Below, piece after piece: positions 61,201 through 64,000 of a stretch of 64,000 bases of DNA. Both the position numbers and the translations under genes were made by a program. The DNA is from Hippasteria phrygiana. Taxonomy: Eukaryota > Echinodermata > Asteroidea > Valvatida > Goniasteridae. The notes beneath the pieces were generated by a model. The model ran no database searches. It was not told the origin of the DNA and saw only the letters and a list, made by a program, of their open reading frames with translations. The stretch spans positions 3,162,001 to 3,226,000 of the forward strand of contig JAZGUH010000197.1 of NCBI GenBank assembly GCA_037893225.1. The letters run 5' to 3'. Position 1 is the stretch's first letter, and every line of letters begins with the position of its first letter.

Positions 61201-64000
61201 CTGAATTTGGTTGATATTTCATGCAATTATGAATGAGTAAAGCAAGTCATACCCTAGGGAATTTGACAGGCATGGAGCAATAAATAGAAGGTAATATGCA
61301 CACAGATGTTGGCCGGAAAGAAAATAAACATTGCGAGGTTTGAATTTTCTCCACAAGTTTTAACTCTAAGAAGCCGCCGATAATTGCAACATGTAGCGCC
61401 AGATCTAAGCTATCCATACATGTCAAAATTACTGAATTTGGTTGATATTTCATGCAATTATGAATGAGTAAAGGAAGTCCATACCCCAGGGAATTTGACA
61501 GGCATGGAGCAATAAATAAAAGGTAATATGCACACAGATGTTGGCCGGAAAGAAAATAAACATTGCGAGGTTTGAATTTTCTCCACAAGTTTTAACTCTA
61601 AGAAGCCGCCGATAATTGCAACATGTAGCGCCAGATCTAAGCTATCCATACATGTCAAAATTACTGAATTTGGTTGATATTTCATGCAATTATGAATGAG
61701 TAAAGCAAGTCATACCCCAGGGAATTTGACAGGCATGGAGCAATAAATAGAAGGTAATATGCACACAGATGTTGGCCGGAAAGAAAATAGACATTGCGAG
61801 GTTTGAATTTTCTCCACAAGTTTTAACTCTAAGAAGCCGCCGATAATTGCAACATGTAGCGCCAGATCTAAGCTATCCATACATGTCAAAATTACTGAAT
61901 TTGGTTGATATTTCATGCAATTATGAATGAGTAAAGCAAGTCCATACCCCAGGGAATTTGACAGGCATGGAGCAATAAATAGAAGGTAATCTGCACACAG
62001 ATGGTGGCCGGGAAGAAAATAAACATTGCGAGGTTTGAATTTTCTCCACAAGTGTTAACTCTAAGAAGCCGCCGATAATTGCAACATGTAGCGCCAGATC
62101 TAAGCTATCCATACATGTCAAAATTACTGAATTTGGTTGATATTTCATGCAATTATGAATGAGTAAAGCAAGTCATACCCTAGGGAATTTGACAGGCATG
62201 GAGCAATAAATAGAAGGTAATATGCACACAGATGTTGGCCGGAAAGAAAATAAACATTGCGAGGTTTGAATTTTCTCCACAAGTTTTAACTCTAAGAAGC
62301 CGCCGATAATTGCAACATGTAGCGCCAGATCTAAGCTATCCATACATGTCAAAATTACTGAATTTGGTTGATATTTCATGCAATTATGAATGAGTAAAGC
62401 AAGTCATACCATAGGGAATTTGACAGGCATGGAGCAATAAATAGAAGGTAATATGCACACAGATGTTGGCCGGAAAGAAAATAAACATTGCGAGGTTTGA
62501 ATTTTCTCCACAAGTTTTAACTCTAAGAAGCCGCCGATAATTGCAACATGTAGCGCCAGATCTAAGCTATCCATACATGTCAAAATTACTGAATTTGGTT
62601 GATATTTCATGCAATTATGAATGAGTAAAGCAAGTCCATACCCCAGGGAATTTGACAGGCATGGAGCAATAAATAAAAGGTAATCTGCACACAGATGGTG
62701 GCCGGGAAGAAAATAAACATTGCGAGGTTTGAATTTTCTCCACAAGTGTTAACTCTAAGAAGCCGCCGATAATTGCAACATGTAGCGCCAGATCTAAGCT
62801 ATCCATACATGTCAAAATTACTGAATTTGGTTGATATTTCATGCAATTATGAATGAGTAAAGCAAGTCATACCCTAGGGAATTTGACAGGCATGGAGCAA
62901 TAAATAGAAGGTAATATGCACACAGATGTTGGCCGGAAAGAAAATAAACATTGCGAGGTTTGAATTTTCTCCACAAGTTTTAACTCTAAGAAGCCGCCGA
63001 TAATTGCAACATGTAGCGCCAGATCTAAGCTATCCATACATGTCAAAATTACTGAATTTGGTTGATATTTCATGCAATTATGAATGAGTAAAGGAAGTCC
63101 ATACCCCAGGGAATTTGACAGGCATGGAGCAATAAATAAAAGGTAATATGCACACAGATGTTGGCCGGAAAGAAAATAAACATTGCGAGGTTTGAATTTT
63201 CTCCACAAGTTTTAACTCTAAGAAGCCGCCGATAATTGCAACATGTAGCGCCAGATCTAAGCTATCCATACATGTCAAAATTACTGAATTTGGTTGATAT
63301 TTCATGCAATTATGAATGAGTAAAGCAAGTCATACCCCAGGGAATTTGACAGGCATGGAGCAATAAATAGAAGGTAATATGCACACAGATGTTGGCCGGA
63401 AAGAAAATAGACATTGCGAGGTTTGAATTTTCTCCACAAGTTTTAACTCTAAGAAGCCGCCGATAATTGCAACATGTAGCGCCAGATCTAAGCTATCCAT
63501 ACATGTCAAAATTACTGAATTTGGTTGATATTTCATGCAATTATGAATGAGTAAAGCAAGTCATACCCTAGGGAATTTGACAGGCATGGAGCAATAAATA
63601 GAAGGTAATATGCACACAGATGTTGGCCGGAAAGAAAATAAACATTGCGAGGTTTGAATTTTCTCCACAAGTTTTAACTCTAAGAAGCCGCCGATAATTG
63701 CAACATGTAGCGCCAGATCTAAGCTATCCATACATGTCAAAATTACTGAATTTGGTTGATATTTCATGCAATTATGAATGAGTAAAGGAAGTCCATACCC
63801 CAGGGAATTTGACAGGCATGGAGCAATAAATAAAAGGTAATATGCACACAGATGTTGGCCGGAAAGAAAATAAACATTGCGAGGTTTGAATTTTCTCCAC
63901 AAGTTTTAACTCTAAGAAGCCGCCGATAATTGCAACATGTAGCGCCAGATCTAAGCTATCCATACATGTCAAAATTACTGAATTTGGTTGATATTTCATG
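58218..64000 (+). repeat. 23/24-monomer HOR, copy 2, running out of the window
   Basis: The block follows copy 1 monomer for monomer from 58218, at an offset of 5324 bp. An extra e monomer (60765-60995) raises the offset to 5555 bp, as shown by the ACCATAGG marker at 62411 (56856 in copy 1). e-k-e-m subrepeats begin at 58913, 59839 and 61227. At 63078 the copies part: copy 1 continues with g-x, this one with k-e-e-k. The last k monomer (63772-64000) is cut after 229 of 232 bp by the window edge. Confidence 0.9.

Larger units (their letters stand above)
1..64000 (+). repeat. Satellite DNA array, 231/232-bp monomer, whole window
   Basis: The same 231- or 232-bp unit recurs from the first to the last base, always in the same orientation. 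Anchoring on the motif TTATGAATGA gives 276 monomer starts, the first at 107 and the last at 63772, each 231 or 232 bp after the one before. Monomers differ mainly at about 23 recurrent sites plus scattered private substitutions. I found one length change other than the site-23 C: a 1-bp loss in the monomer at 31836. No unique sequence or foreign insertion interrupts the array. Hand-counted G+C of one monomer is about 38%. A role as centromeric or other heterochromatic satellite is inference from length and homogeneity; the family and species are not recognised. Confidence 0.99.

Noticed and set aside
107..63999. Hundreds of reverse-strand open frames of 68-120 codons
   Set aside because: They are the same few translations of the repeat, in two overlapping frames, recurring every 231 or 232 bp. 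Each monomer closes every frame, the ends depend on the optional C, and overlapping frames show no sign of codon-level constraint. They are chance frames in noncoding satellite DNA.
1..64000. CRISPR array
   Set aside because: Repeats are directly adjacent with no variable spacers, the unit is far too long, and there are no cas genes.
1..64000. CENP-B box
   Set aside because: The required TTCG (or CGAA on the other strand) is absent from the consensus monomer; one CGAA appears by private mutation near 34009 but without the rest of the motif.
1..64000. Transposon, telomere repeat, rDNA or tRNA content
   Set aside because: No terminal repeats, target-site duplications, telomeric hexamer/heptamer runs or RNA-gene-like segments were seen; every base is accounted for by the monomer.
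1..64000. An undescribed multi-gene system
   Set aside because: There is no non-repetitive sequence that could encode one. The unusual content is the higher-order structure of the satellite itself.

Overview
The window is one uninterrupted tandem array of a single satellite DNA family. The unit is 231 or 232 bp long. I count 276 head-to-tail monomers, all in the same orientation, plus a 106-bp partial monomer at the left edge; the last monomer is cut 3 bp short at the right edge. I see no gene, RNA gene, transposon, foreign insertion, inversion or unique spacer. A hand count on one monomer gives about 38% G+C. Arrays of this length and homogeneity are typical of eukaryotic centromeric, pericentromeric, subtelomeric or knob heterochromatin. 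I do not recognise the family, so I cannot name the lineage or the chromosomal location.

Numbering used here: monomer site 1 is the first T of the motif TTATGAATGA, at window position 107 in the first complete monomer. About 23 sites carry common variants; nearly everything else is constant. Site 23 is an optional C, which sets the length (232 with, 231 without). Classes are named mainly by sites 62-64 and 70-74. a: GAC/CATAT. f: GAC/CATGT with 84T (117T copies are called f''). g: GAC/CATGT with 84G. e: GAA/TATGC. b: as e, but 157G and 210T. c: AAA/CATGT with 34C. h: AAA/CATGT with 34G and 84G. d: AAA/TCTGC with 58C (d' has 210T, d'' has 52A). j (232 bp) and i (231 bp): AAA/TCTGC with 58A. 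k: AAA/TATGC with 17G. m: GAA/TCTGC. x: A at sites 1 and 5. q: GAA/CATGT with 84G.

Layout: (1) 1-16090, higher-order repeats (HORs) built from the core a-b-c-d, with a 19-monomer unit of 4402 bp repeated in tandem and 20- and 25-monomer variants. (2) 16091-34846, a different set of HORs, including a 25-monomer unit of about 5789 bp present twice in tandem. (3) 34847-39703, alternating f- and d-type monomers with a 10-monomer (2313 bp) period. (4) 39704-45485, mostly an e-j dimer of 463 bp with interspersed i monomers. (5) 45486-52893, 9- and 13-monomer periods marked by x monomers. (6) 52894-64000, a 23/24-monomer HOR (5324/5555 bp) containing an internal 4-monomer repeat of about 926 bp.

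Several alleles common on the left (157G, 58C, 206G) disappear at about 39.2-39.5 kb, so the array joins two differently homogenised domains. No genes work together here. The biology visible is concerted evolution: amplification, unequal exchange and conversion-like mosaicism acting on a noncoding repeat. The most function-like signal is a 48-bp part of the monomer (sites 158-205) that is free of common variants and holds three 6-bp palindromes.
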